From Lachnospiraceae bacterium (GTDB lineage Bacteria > Bacillota > Clostridia > Lachnospirales > Lachnospiraceae): a stretch of 64,000 nt of DNA. The stretch lies in assembly GCA_017427775.1 (NCBI GenBank), contig JAFRSD010000013.1, forward strand, positions 1 through 64,000, in the 5' to 3' direction. Of the stretch, positions 1 through 7,865 are shown piece after piece (position 1 is the stretch's first letter; each line of letters begins with the position of its first letter). The position numbers were made by a program, and so were the translations under genes. The notes under the pieces are model-generated. The model saw only the letters and a list, made by a program, of their open reading frames with translations, searched no databases and was not told where the DNA came from.

Positions 1-384
1 CCGACAGAGGGTATATACGGCCAATCCGGGAGGGCTTCCTCCCATGGTATACAGACAGCTGCTGGAGGCTCAGCCTCTGGCGGCATAACCGTCAAAGAAA
101 TTTTGTGAGTTTATACGACTGCACTTTTCTTGACATTTCCAGAGATCCTTGTGACCAACGCCACAAATATCGGCTGGACGATTCATTTTCCGAAGGCGGC
201 CGCTATTGTGACGGACATCGGAGCGCCGCTTTCCCATGCGGCAATCGTAGCGAGAGAGTTCGGAATTCCCGCCGTAGTCGGGTGCGGAAATGCTACGACG
301 GTATTGAAAACCGGTGATATCGTGACGGTTAACGGAACCGCCGGGACGGTAGACATCGAGGACACTGTAAAGGGGAAGAAATGA
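1..384 (+). pseudogene. C-terminal remnant of a PEP-utilising enzyme (PEP synthase/PPDK family)
   Basis: The intact part, from about 130 to the stop at 382-384, is the swivelling phosphohistidine domain of PEP synthase and pyruvate phosphate dikinase. The motif SHAAIVAREFGIPAVVG carries the phosphorylated His. Upstream the same frame holds GGSASGGIT, which resembles the beginning of this domain, but it ends in TGA at 106-108. The stretch from there to about 138 does not look like family sequence. A piece resembling the linker before the domain (NPGGLPPMV) lies in a different frame near 26-52. More than one lesion is therefore needed to rebuild a family member, which favours decay over a single sequencing error. 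The 5' part lies outside the window. The last bases overlap the next start codon (ATGA), so the two genes were probably once coupled. The surviving fragment could be translated from a TTG at 130, but without the ATP-grasp and PEP-binding parts it should not be active. Confidence 0.7.
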
Positions 385-1649
385 AACTTTTCGACAACCA
401 TGGCGCTTTGACGCTCACCAAAAAGAAACTGATCATCCTGCTCGGAGTGGTATTGGGCGTAGCCCTGATCACTTGGGGTGTGCTTATGGTGAGCATCTTC
501 CATAAAGGGAAAGCAAAGGACAAAGACCGCAAGGTTCCGGCCGGCTACAAGGAGGTCTATCTTCTGACGAAGAGGACCGACCTGGATGACGTCGGAGGAG
601 TATATAAATGCTGGAAGTATGAGTATGACGACCTCGGGAGACTCGTTCGGGAAAGTGAAGACGAGTATTGGAATGATGACATATCCAGTGATGTTTGTAC
701 TTACGAGTATGACGAGAACGGGAGGCAGAAGCAGAAAACCTGCGAACACTATCTCAATGATGAAAAATACAGTTGGCAAATTTGGGAGTATGAGTATAAT
801 TCAGAGGGATTGGTTGCGGCGAAGACATATACAGAGGACCGCAATGGTTTTGGAGACAGTTATACCAGACGAAATGTATATTCTTATAATCAAAAGGGAA
901 TAAAGGTTCGGGAAACGTTCTCTGCACCAGAATTTACCGAGGACTTTTTCTATAATGATGACGGCAATCTGTTACGTGCAGTGTATTATACTCCTTCAGG
1001 AATAGAGGTACCGGTTAAAGAATGTACTTATTCCGAGGATGGATTGATATTGACGGAGTATGAATACCGGCATAACGGTTTGATGGAAATCCGTGATACA
1101 GGTAGCACCATTTATGAATATGATGCATCAGGAACACTGATTAATAAGCAACACTACAGAAATGAAAAGCCGACGGTGACAGTCACCTGTCCGGAGCCGG
1201 GTAAGCGGATGACGTATATGTACAAATACGAAAACGAATACGATGAAAATCCGCATAAGTACCTGTCTACTGAAGAATGGCTCGATGAGCAGGAAAATGT
1301 GCTGAAATGTATAAGATACGATGATTCAGGAGAGCTTTATCGGATCGATGAGTACGAGTATTCTGAACAGTCTGTTAAGGCGAAAACATATGCCAAAACG
1401 GTAGCAAAAGATGAAGATGGCAAAGTGTTATACGAGATAAATCGCGAATTCTATGTCAAGCCTGATAATTCGGTTTCGATTCTTAAAGAAACAGACTATT
1501 ATCCTGAAACCGGCGAAGAAACCGGATACTATTACACCTTAACTAACAATGGGTATCCAAGTACCCTAATAGAGATCAGCTCCGACGGAAACACATATGT
1601 TGACGAAAGATGGGAATACACCCGCTTTGTCGTGCCCATTACAGAATAA
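381..1649 (+). CDS. membrane-anchored YD-like repeat protein
   Basis: This protein of 422 residues has a short basic N-terminus and one membrane segment at about residues 16-41. The rest is predicted to lie outside the cell. The ectodomain is built of degenerate repeats with the pattern YEYDxxGRL (clear copies at residues 80-88 and 108-115), like the YD repeats of Rhs and wall-associated proteins that form long beta structures. There is no Rhs core, self-cleavage motif or toxin domain, so I do not call it Rhs. The start overlaps the preceding stop as ATGA. A paralogue with the same N-terminal layout follows directly. From about 650 to 1640 the DNA is visibly richer in A+T than that paralogue and the genes further downstream, suggesting different ancestry or relaxed codon use. 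Function unknown. A role in surface contact or binding is only a guess from the repeat type. Confidence 0.75.
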   Translation: MKLFDNHGALTLTKKKLIILLGVVLGVALITWGVLMVSIFHKGKAKDKDRKVPAGYKEVYLLTKRTDLDDVGGVYKCWKYEYDDLGRLVRESEDEYWNDDISSDVCTYEYDENGRQKQKTCEHYLNDEKYSWQIWEYEYNSEGLVAAKTYTEDRNGFGDSYTRRNVYSYNQKGIKVRETFSAPEFTEDFFYNDDGNLLRAVYYTPSGIEVPVKECTYSEDGLILTEYEYRHNGLMEIRDTGSTIYEYDASGTLINKQHYRNEKPTVTVTCPEPGKRMTYMYKYENEYDENPHKYLSTEEWLDEQENVLKCIRYDDSGELYRIDEYEYSEQSVKAKTYAKTVAKDEDGKVLYEINREFYVKPDNSVSILKETDYYPETGEETGYYYTLTNNGYPSTLIEISSDGNTYVDERWEYTRFVVPITE

Positions 1650-1686
1650 ATAAACCTTTATCGGGGGAGAAATTTAGGAGGAGACA

Positions 1687-3021
1687 ATGAATAACAGGAA
1701 GAAGGGCTTAGCCCTCAGTCGAAAGAAGATGGCGGCGATCATCGGAGGCGTGGTCGGCGTGGTCCTTATCGCGTGGATCGTGCTGATGGTCGTCATATTT
1801 GGCAAGAAAAAGCCGAAGGACAACCCGAAGCCGGAAGAGCCGAAGGACGAAACGGTGTTCCGCCTGAAGGCATACTACGATGTGTCGGATAAGGGCGAGA
1901 AATCGATTCGTGAGATTTATGAGTATGATGAGCTCGGCCGGCTGACGATGCAGACGAGGTTCGACGAGAAAGGCAATACCGATTCCACCCGCACCGTCAC
2001 CTACGACGACGCCGGCAACGTGGTTGAGTACCTCAATAAGTTTAAGATCGGGGAGGGCGACGCACTGTGGAGATGGCAGTTTGCGTATCATCCGTCGGGC
2101 AAGTTGAAAGAAGCCGTCCTGACCGATGAGAACGATTTCGTTCACCAAAGAGACGTTTATAATGACAAGGGCGGGATGATATCACATTACTATTACGAGT
2201 ATGAATTTTCCCGCCAGTACACGTACAATGACAAAGGAGACCTGCTGATGACACAGCGGATCATGGATTCCGGCGAGACGGTCATCGAGGAGGAAAATGT
2301 GTACTCCGACGCCGGGCTTCTCCTCCAAACGATCAGCGAGATCAACAACACGAAGGTGTTCTACTCCTATGACGAGGCGGGAAAGCGGACCAAATCGCAG
2401 AAATTCCTCGGCGAGGAGCTGATTTCAGAGGATATCTATTATACGATGAATGTGGATGAGCTTCATTGTGACACGCACGTGTTCACGGATGGCGGCGAAT
2501 ACTACCACATCACGAATCACTACGAGTATGATGAGAAGGGCCGCGTGAAGCGCTACACACTGTACAGTCACGGCGGCGGGATTGAGCAGGATTACACATG
2601 CGAGTATGATGCGGATGGTAACGAAACCCGCAGGGAATACTACGACGAAGAGGGCAATCTGGACTTCGGATTTGACTATACGTATAATGACCTTTCCATG
2701 CGTGTCGGAGAATATTGTAAGGCAGTCTCATGGGACGGTCCGAACCGTGATTTCGTTCAGAGCGAAGAGGTGGAATACTTTATCGACGAGGGTATCCCGT
2801 GCCTGTTCACATATCCGGCAAAATACACGACTCCGGGCTATCAGCAGTCGGTCATTTATTCGGTGACCAATATGAGTGACGGGGAAAAGTCCGGCTGGTA
2901 CTTCGAGAAGGACGCCGACGGCAATCCCACCAAGAAGATCTGGATTTCACTCTCCGGCGACGAAACCGTTGTAGGAGAGCGCGAATATACGAAGATGACG
3001 ATTAAGAAACAGGGAAAATAA
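1687..3021 (+). CDS. membrane-anchored YD-like repeat protein, paralogue of the preceding gene
   Basis: This 444-residue protein has the same plan as its upstream neighbour: a basic start, one membrane segment at about residues 16-38, a Lys/Pro/Glu-rich spacer at about 39-56, then YD-like repeats. Examples are YEYDELGRL near residue 79, and YDDAGNVVEY and YEYDEKGRV further on. The N-terminal segments of the two proteins align well (GVVxGVxLIxWxVLMVxIF), so they arose by duplication. A good ribosome binding site (aggagg) lies just before the ATG. The base composition matches the rest of the window, unlike the AT-rich half of the first copy. A rho-independent terminator about 95 bases after the stop closes the pair. 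No toxin, protease or adhesion domain can be recognised. Confidence 0.75.
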   Translation: MNNRKKGLALSRKKMAAIIGGVVGVVLIAWIVLMVVIFGKKKPKDNPKPEEPKDETVFRLKAYYDVSDKGEKSIREIYEYDELGRLTMQTRFDEKGNTDSTRTVTYDDAGNVVEYLNKFKIGEGDALWRWQFAYHPSGKLKEAVLTDENDFVHQRDVYNDKGGMISHYYYEYEFSRQYTYNDKGDLLMTQRIMDSGETVIEEENVYSDAGLLLQTISEINNTKVFYSYDEAGKRTKSQKFLGEELISEDIYYTMNVDELHCDTHVFTDGGEYYHITNHYEYDEKGRVKRYTLYSHGGGIEQDYTCEYDADGNETRREYYDEEGNLDFGFDYTYNDLSMRVGEYCKAVSWDGPNRDFVQSEEVEYFIDEGIPCLFTYPAKYTTPGYQQSVIYSVTNMSDGEKSGWYFEKDADGNPTKKIWISLSGDETVVGEREYTKMTIKKQGK

Positions 3022-3114
3022 TACGGGAGGATATGGTTCTACAATAGTAGAATGTGGTTCACAATTGGGTCCGACCAGACAGTTCGGTTAGATTGAAAAC
3101 GAATGGAATTCATT

Positions 3115-3144
3115 AAGGCACCTGCTCCGGCAGGTGCCTTTTTT
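3115..3144 (+). terminator. rho-independent terminator
   Basis: An 11-bp perfect stem (AAGGCACCTGC with GCAGGTGCCTT) around a TCCG loop is followed by a run of six T. It ends the YD-repeat gene pair before the next operon. Confidence 0.9.
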
Positions 3145-3290
3145 GTGAATCGGGGGTGGATTATCGGACACCTCGGAGGAGTATTATTAGGACAGAACAA
3201 AGCACAAGCGGCTTGATACCGGAAAGTGAACGAACCCGGAAGCGGCCGCCGCAGCAGAGATGGCGACACGCCTTGGAAGGAGGTTTCCAC

Positions 3291-4199
3291 ATGACGACAG
3301 CCGATGCATTGAAGATCAGGCAGGATTATTACGATAACGAGAAGAAGACGGCCGACGACGAGTTTATGTACACAGAGGCGCTGACGACGCTGATCCGCGA
3401 AAGCGGAAAGCCCGAGTACATGGCGGAGCTGGCGTGGTATTACTGCGGGCTGAAGCGGTTCGACCTGGAGATCAAGTATCTCGAGATGGCAGCAGAGTGC
3501 GGGTACGGGCCGGCGTATGAGGAGCTCGGGTACATGTGGTACTACGGACAGCACGGCGAGAAGGATTACAAGAAGGCATTTGTCTACTACACGAAGGGTG
3601 CGGATCCGGACAGGTTCGGCAACCCCGGCAGCCTCTGGTGCAAATACAAACTCGCCGATATGTACCGTTACGGCTGCGCAGTCGAAGTTGATATTGAACG
3701 GTACGTGAAGATGATCGAGGAGGCGTACGAAGAGGTTAAGAATGCGCAGTACCTGAACGAGCCGTATCCGGAGATTGCGCTTCGCTACGCAGGGATCTTA
3801 AACGAGCGGGGACGTGATGACGAAGCGGCAGCACTTCTTAAAAGAGCAAAGCGGTTCCTTGCGGAGCGGCTTGCGATTGATCCGTTCTGGGGGCACATCG
3901 AGGTGATGGGGCGCATCGTCCGGTTCCTGTACAAATTGACGCGCTATGTGAAGCAGAAGGGCGATTTCTACGACCTGTTCTACCTGACCGAGACACCCGG
4001 TCGATACATGGTTAAGCGCGGAGCAAAGAAACTGTACTTTGAGGTGACCGAGGAGAACGGAGAGAAGGCACTTTGTTACGACGGCCGGTGGTACCGGAAG
4101 TTCTCGGACTTCTGCCAGAAGGCAACCATCGACGGCGTGAAGTTTACAAGCATTTATGATGAATTCAGCGAGCCGCAGCGCGTGGCTCAGAAAGGATAG
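3291..4199 (+). CDS. Sel1/TPR-like repeat protein, first gene of Sel1/J-domain/HIRAN operon
   Basis: About 302 residues. The middle part contains Sel1-type helical repeats, for example the stretch around GYGPAYEELGYMWYYGQ and KKAFVYYTKGA, which usually form protein-binding scaffolds. The last ~70 residues look like a separate domain (LYFEVTEENGEKALCYDG, then WYRKFSDFCQKATIDGVK) that I cannot name. No signal peptide or membrane segment is visible, so it should be cytoplasmic. I chose the ATG at 3291 because aaggagg lies 7 bases upstream. A longer reading from 3156 begins inside GC-rich sequence without a ribosome binding site. The gene is followed after 12 bases by a J-domain gene and then a HIRAN gene, so the three are very probably one operon. 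Catalytic residues are not apparent. The likely role is as an adaptor. Confidence 0.75.
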   Translation: MTTADALKIRQDYYDNEKKTADDEFMYTEALTTLIRESGKPEYMAELAWYYCGLKRFDLEIKYLEMAAECGYGPAYEELGYMWYYGQHGEKDYKKAFVYYTKGADPDRFGNPGSLWCKYKLADMYRYGCAVEVDIERYVKMIEEAYEEVKNAQYLNEPYPEIALRYAGILNERGRDDEAAALLKRAKRFLAERLAIDPFWGHIEVMGRIVRFLYKLTRYVKQKGDFYDLFYLTETPGRYMVKRGAKKLYFEVTEENGEKALCYDGRWYRKFSDFCQKATIDGVKFTSIYDEFSEPQRVAQKG

Positions 4200-4211
4200 G
4201 GAGGAATTAAC

Positions 4212-5000
4212 ATGATAACCAACAACACAAGCACCAATCAAAACTTACTTGACGAATACAGCAGCCTGCTTCTTCGGAGGGACCATCTCTTCCGGGACGC
4301 GGGGGCGTACCAGGTGATGTACACGGCGGAGTTCGGCGAGCTGATTGTCGCGAACCTCGAGCTGAAAGTCGCGTGCATTAAGGAGAAGAAGACGATCAGC
4401 TACTGCAGGCGGCGCATGAACCGCGGACTTGCGATCGACGTGGAGCGCATGCAGGGCGAGATCGAGGAGGAGATGACGCTTTACCGCGAGCAGCTTGACG
4501 AGATGCTCGGCGATGTCGAGCGAGCGAAGGCCGCGAAGACCATCGGACAGTTTGAGTCGAGCCGATCGAAGCGGATCTACCGTAAGCTCGTGAAACTGCT
4601 GCATCCCGATATATTCCCGACGGTCAATGAAGACGAGGAACTGCGGGACTTGTGGCAGCGGATCGTCGAAGCGTATTACCGGTGCGACGTGGAAACGCTC
4701 GAGGACCTCGAGATCGTTGCGAGAGCGACGCTTAAGAGATACGGAACGGATGACTGGGAGGTGGAAGCGGACAACCTCGAGGAGCGCATTGAGCGCGTCG
4801 AGAGGCAGATCAACGATATCCTGACGACCGAGCCGTACACCTATTGCGAACTGTTACACGACGAAGCCAAGAAGAAGGCTCACCGCGAAGAACTGCAGGC
4901 CGAGCACGACGAGTACGAAGCTTATCTAACGGAGCTTAAGAAGACGCTCGAGGCGATGCTTAACGAAGGAGGTATCAGGCTTTTATGGAATATGAGTTAA
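4212..5000 (+). CDS. J-domain-like protein with coiled-coil regions
   Basis: This 262-residue cytoplasmic protein has a short degenerate J domain around residues 118-150. The segment YRKLVKLLHPDIFP keeps the HPD tripeptide that J proteins use to stimulate DnaK ATPase. The sequence before it (about 60-115) and after it (about 185-255) is rich in Glu, Lys and Arg and predicted helical or coiled coil. There is no Gly/Phe region and no zinc-finger or substrate-binding domain, so it is not DnaJ itself but a J protein with its own partner range. A gggaggaa ribosome binding site precedes the ATG. The reading frame overlaps the start of the HIRAN gene by 16 bases, which implies coupled translation. 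By analogy it may bring DnaK to whatever the Sel1 and HIRAN partners bind (inference). Confidence 0.8.
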   Translation: MITNNTSTNQNLLDEYSSLLLRRDHLFRDAGAYQVMYTAEFGELIVANLELKVACIKEKKTISYCRRRMNRGLAIDVERMQGEIEEEMTLYREQLDEMLGDVERAKAAKTIGQFESSRSKRIYRKLVKLLHPDIFPTVNEDEELRDLWQRIVEAYYRCDVETLEDLEIVARATLKRYGTDDWEVEADNLEERIERVERQINDILTTEPYTYCELLHDEAKKKAHREELQAEHDEYEAYLTELKKTLEAMLNEGGIRLLWNMS

Positions 5001-5377
5001 TGATAGGAAAGGACCGGGCGGTCAGCCTGGTACAGGATAATTCAATCGGCAAGTTGATCAAGCCCCTAAGCCGCGAGATCCAGCTGTTCGACTCGTACGT
5101 GGCAGGCACCGGGTATGGGGACGCCGAAGCGCTCGTCGCATTGAAGGTTGACGACAAGCTCTTATTAAAGCGCGAACCCGACAACCGGTTCGACGACAAC
5201 GCAATCGCGGTACTGGACGCTCAAAACCGAAAGATCGGCTACATCCCGGAACGGGACGGCACGGTAGCCGCCCGCCTGATGGACGCCGGCAAATACCTGA
5301 CCGCCAAGGTCATCCGCCTCGAGGAGAAAGGCTCCTTTCGGCAGGTGAACATCAGCATCTGTCTGGTGGATTTCTAA
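4985..5377 (+). CDS. HIRAN domain protein
   Basis: 130 residues, almost all of them a HIRAN domain: VAGTGY near residue 39, then LLLKREPDNRFDDNAIAV and KIGYIPERDG. HIRAN domains occur in the helicase HLTF, where they bind 3' DNA ends, and as stand-alone bacterial proteins of unknown role. There is no helicase or nuclease domain here. The start lies inside the end of the J-domain gene, with an aaggaggt site 11 bases upstream. The grouping Sel1 + J + HIRAN suggests that a DNA-end or nucleic-acid sensor is linked to chaperone recruitment, but nothing in the sequence proves DNA binding. Last gene of the operon. Confidence 0.85.
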   Translation: MEYELMIGKDRAVSLVQDNSIGKLIKPLSREIQLFDSYVAGTGYGDAEALVALKVDDKLLLKREPDNRFDDNAIAVLDAQNRKIGYIPERDGTVAARLMDAGKYLTAKVIRLEEKGSFRQVNISICLVDF

Positions 5378-5713
5378 ACGGTTATAAGGGTTCCAACCGA
5401 ACCTGAAAAAAGACACCCTTCTGTAAGAAAAGTGTATCATAAAATGATAACAGTTTGCAATATGATTTATCGAAGAAAGTGTATACAAATTTTACAGCAA
5501 AATGACTAAGGAAGTATCTTTTCGGGAGTAGAAGCAACGGTGAATCTATTGTAAGTAAATATAATTTACAAATACACTTGCATTTTGCGTCAAAAACATT
5601 TACAATAGACGCAATCGTAGTTTGCGTCTCGGGGGAGACGGGGATTTTGGCGGAGGCATCCGGTTCTCCGGCGGGGGAACGATGCGAGTTTTAAGATAGA
5701 GGGAGGATGGGAG
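5378..5713. other. AT-rich intergenic region with palindromes and a promoter
   Basis: No gene is seen in these 336 bases. They are clearly richer in A+T than the flanks. They contain a perfect palindrome TATCATAAAATGATA at 5435-5449 (operator-like), a strong sigma-70 type promoter at 5578-5606, and in the transcribed leader two short inverted repeats: GACGCAA/TTGCGTC at 5608-5628 and CGTCTC/GAGACG at 5625-5640. These could fold as alternative hairpins because they share bases. I see no terminator with a T run after the HIRAN gene. Confidence 0.6.
5578..5606 (+). promoter_or_regulatory. sigma-70 type promoter of the anchored helical protein gene
   Basis: TTGCAT and TACAAT are separated by 17 bases. 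Transcription would start near 5613, giving a leader of about 100 bases with overlapping inverted repeats. Confidence 0.75.
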
Positions 5714-6346
5714 ATGAGAAAAGTTTTTATTGGCGCGATGGCTGTTCTGGTGCTCGGGCTCAGTGCGTTGGCTTTTTACATGATAACGCAGAAGATGGAC
5801 GGCATGAAGAACGGGTTCTCGAAAGGGAAGGACGATCGCAATGAGGCCAAGGAAGCGTATCTCAAGGTCGACAGCCTGCTCGATGAGCTTGGCGGTGCGG
5901 CCGCGCTTGCGGAGACCCAGTGCGCGTTGGTCGAGGACGTTTGGACCAATGTGACTTCGAAGAAGAGCAGCGCCGAGACCGACCGCTTTACGAAGGACGA
6001 GAACGGACAATTCTTAGAGGATTATACGGAGGCTCTGAAGCGGCTGATGAACGATGAATTTTTCGCAGCGCGCCAGGCCCGGCTTGCAGAGGACGAAGCT
6101 GCTGCCATGAAGAAATATAATGAGATGACGGACGCTCCGGCGGAGTGCCAGGTGCTTCACACCTCGTTGAAGGAATGCTGCACGGCGCTTTCTGACCTGA
6201 CGGCGTTCACGAACGGCAGCGACAGCTCCCTTCTCTTTTATCACAGCGAGTGGACCAATGCCAAGAACAAATTCGACGCCGCTGTCAGCATCGTCAAATT
6301 TGCCGAAAACAACATCAGAAGCGTGATGAATCTCGGAAACAAATAA
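5714..6346 (+). CDS. small membrane-anchored or secreted helical protein, unknown function
   Basis: 210 residues. The first 25 (MRKVFIGAMAVLVLGLSALA) form a signal anchor or signal peptide without a lipobox Cys. The remainder is charged, Ala/Glu/Lys-rich and predicted helical. It has two Cys pairs that could form disulphides (one Cys near residue 66, others near 146-156), but no known domain. An aggaggatgggag ribosome binding site precedes the ATG. The gene stands alone, with its own promoter and leader and a terminator 35 bases after the stop. I do not recognise the family. Confidence 0.7.
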   Translation: MRKVFIGAMAVLVLGLSALAFYMITQKMDGMKNGFSKGKDDRNEAKEAYLKVDSLLDELGGAAALAETQCALVEDVWTNVTSKKSSAETDRFTKDENGQFLEDYTEALKRLMNDEFFAARQARLAEDEAAAMKKYNEMTDAPAECQVLHTSLKECCTALSDLTAFTNGSDSSLLFYHSEWTNAKNKFDAAVSIVKFAENNIRSVMNLGNK

Positions 6347-6380
6347 ACGAAGACTTCAGCCTATTTTATACACCGCTAAC

Positions 6381-6425
6381 AGGACCTGCGACGGTGATCT
6401 CCACCAGCGCAGGTCCTGCGTTTTT
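6381..6425 (+). terminator. rho-independent terminator
   Basis: A stem of AGGACCTGCG with CGCAGGTCCT encloses a secondary GGTG/CACC hairpin. GCG and five T follow. It serves the plus-strand gene. On the opposite strand no T run follows. Confidence 0.8.
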
Positions 6426-6436
6426 CATGCAAGTCT

Positions 6437-7150
6437 TTATTTCCAATCAATGTAGGCCTTCTGCTGATCGAGGCGCACTAGATACTGACGTTTGTAGCTG
6501 ACAATGTCTATAGCGGATCCGGGCGGGTGCAATTCCGGTTTGAAGCCGCTCGGGAGGAATATAACTACCGTCAGGTCGACATCGTCGATCTTCGTCAGAA
6601 CCTTTACGGTGGGAAGGAGAGCCGGAGCGTCGGGAGCACCGTTCTCCGGATTCAGATAATGCATGGCCTGGCCGTAACCAAGTATGATGGCAGGATGGAG
6701 GTCGCCTTTCTTACGTACGTCCGTGTAGGCATTCCAGTTTCCCTCCAGAGAATCCTGAATGAGTACAAAGATGGCGAGGCCACACAACCCAATAGGCAGA
6801 AGTATGGATAAGGTAACCAGAGCAACCTTCGACACGATTCCTACCGCGAAACCATCCAGGAAGACGACAATTACGAGAGTAAGAGTAAAAAGAGCCAGGA
6901 ATATAGTTGGCGAAGAGGTGTGAAATATATCTTTCGGCTTCTTCTGTATCGGTAGGACGGTGGATACTATATCGGCCTTCCGTGATTTTATCATCTTTTT
7001 TAAGACTTCCGGATTCAGGCTGTCACTTGTTTCATATTCATCGATGAGCGATGTTCCGCAGGAGTGACAGTATTCCGTCCCATCGGTATAAGTGCTTCCG
7101 CACTTGGGGCAGGTTGTTTCCAGATATTCAACAATTGTGCGGGGCTTCAT
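6437..7150 (-). CDS. zinc-ribbon membrane protein, type A (fourth gene of B-A-B-A array)
   Basis: 237 residues in three parts. Residues 14-31 form a zinc ribbon, CPKC-x10-CHSC, preceded by a conserved MKPRTIVEYLETT leader. About residues 80-130 hold two membrane segments. The C-terminal ~90 residues form a predominantly beta domain with ILGYG, then VKVLTKIDDVDLTVV and a final YKRQYLV. It is most like the third gene of the array: both share the segment after the ribbon (KADIVSTVL versus KASFVSNVL) and the C-terminal LTKIDxVDxTVV. The start at 7150 has ggaggt upstream. A reading extended to 7219 would run into the neighbour and lacks a site. The tail resembles DUF3592-type beta domains in layout, but that is a weak guess. 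Function unknown. Confidence 0.75.
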   Translation of the reverse strand: MKPRTIVEYLETTCPKCGSTYTDGTEYCHSCGTSLIDEYETSDSLNPEVLKKMIKSRKADIVSTVLPIQKKPKDIFHTSSPTIFLALFTLTLVIVVFLDGFAVGIVSKVALVTLSILLPIGLCGLAIFVLIQDSLEGNWNAYTDVRKKGDLHPAIILGYGQAMHYLNPENGAPDAPALLPTVKVLTKIDDVDLTVVIFLPSGFKPELHPPGSAIDIVSYKRQYLVRLDQQKAYIDWK

Positions 7151-7163
7151 ATGGAACCTCCGA

Positions 7164-7838
7164 TCAACGGCACAGGGTATAATTCCGGCCGCAGCCGACG
7201 ATATTAACGTGTTCTCCAACCGGATGCGTCAGTTTAGACACTCCGATTGGCGTTAGGATAGTGATAATCGTTTCCCTGCCGCCTATTTCAGCAAGGACGC
7301 TTATTGTGCCATGCATGACCTTCTTTCTGCGGCGGCCTATATCCCGCTTGCCGTATCCGAGAATCTTGGCTTCATAGAAGTGACCTTTCGATGTAGTCCG
7401 GTAATTGCGCCATTGCCGGACGAAAACCAGAAGGATCCGATGCGGTAAGATGGCCGGGGAGCATGTAAGGATAATAATGATTGCAGACGATACTAAAAGG
7501 AGCAGCATGACGGGTATGACTCTCATTTTCGTATGCGGTCCCATCATCGTTAACACACAAAGAGTGAAGGCGATACAAATAAGTATGCAAACTCCTGTGG
7601 AAACAAGCGATGAAGTACCATCACCCGGATAATCATACGGGAAGATCGGCGATTCGATGTGCGGATAGCGGCGCTTCTCGGCTTCGGGCATGATCGATTC
7701 GTCGATGTCCTCAAGCAGCTGCTCCTTGACAACCAGATACTGCCCGCATTGGCTGCAGTATCTGGTTGTCCCGTCGCTGTCCGTCAAGCATTTCGGACAG
7801 GTGGAGAGCGTCATTTCAAGAGTGGTGAGTTTCTTCAT
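7164..7838 (-). CDS. zinc-ribbon membrane protein, type B (third gene of array)
   Basis: 224 residues. The N-terminal ribbon has Cys at 14, 17, 28 and 31, the same spacing as in all four copies. Next comes a segment shared only with the first gene of the array (IDESIMPEAEKRRYPHIES against LDEGIMPEAEPVRYPILES). Two membrane segments lie at about residues 80-125, followed by a C-terminal beta domain ending HPVGEHVNIVGCGRNY. Gly18 after the second Cys is Leu here, the only copy with this change. The ribosome binding site is aggagt. Thirteen bases separate it from the next gene. The opposite orientation of the ribbon and tail relative to the membrane pair suggests both face the cytoplasm. Confidence 0.75.
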   Translation of the reverse strand: MKKLTTLEMTLSTCPKCLTDSDGTTRYCSQCGQYLVVKEQLLEDIDESIMPEAEKRRYPHIESPIFPYDYPGDGTSSLVSTGVCILICIAFTLCVLTMMGPHTKMRVIPVMLLLLVSSAIIIILTCSPAILPHRILLVFVRQWRNYRTTSKGHFYEAKILGYGKRDIGRRRKKVMHGTISVLAEIGGRETIITILTPIGVSKLTHPVGEHVNIVGCGRNYTLCR

Positions 7839-7865
7839 GGATGACTCCTGTATTGCATTTGCCGC

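Noticed and set aside
106-108. In-frame TGA in the PEP-utilising enzyme as a selenocysteine codon
   Set aside because: The residues after it do not match the family, and another piece of the protein lies in a different frame, so decay explains it better.
381-3021. Rhs toxin and immunity locus
   Set aside because: The proteins have only degenerate YD-like repeats. There is no Rhs core, cleavage motif, C-terminal toxin or small immunity gene.
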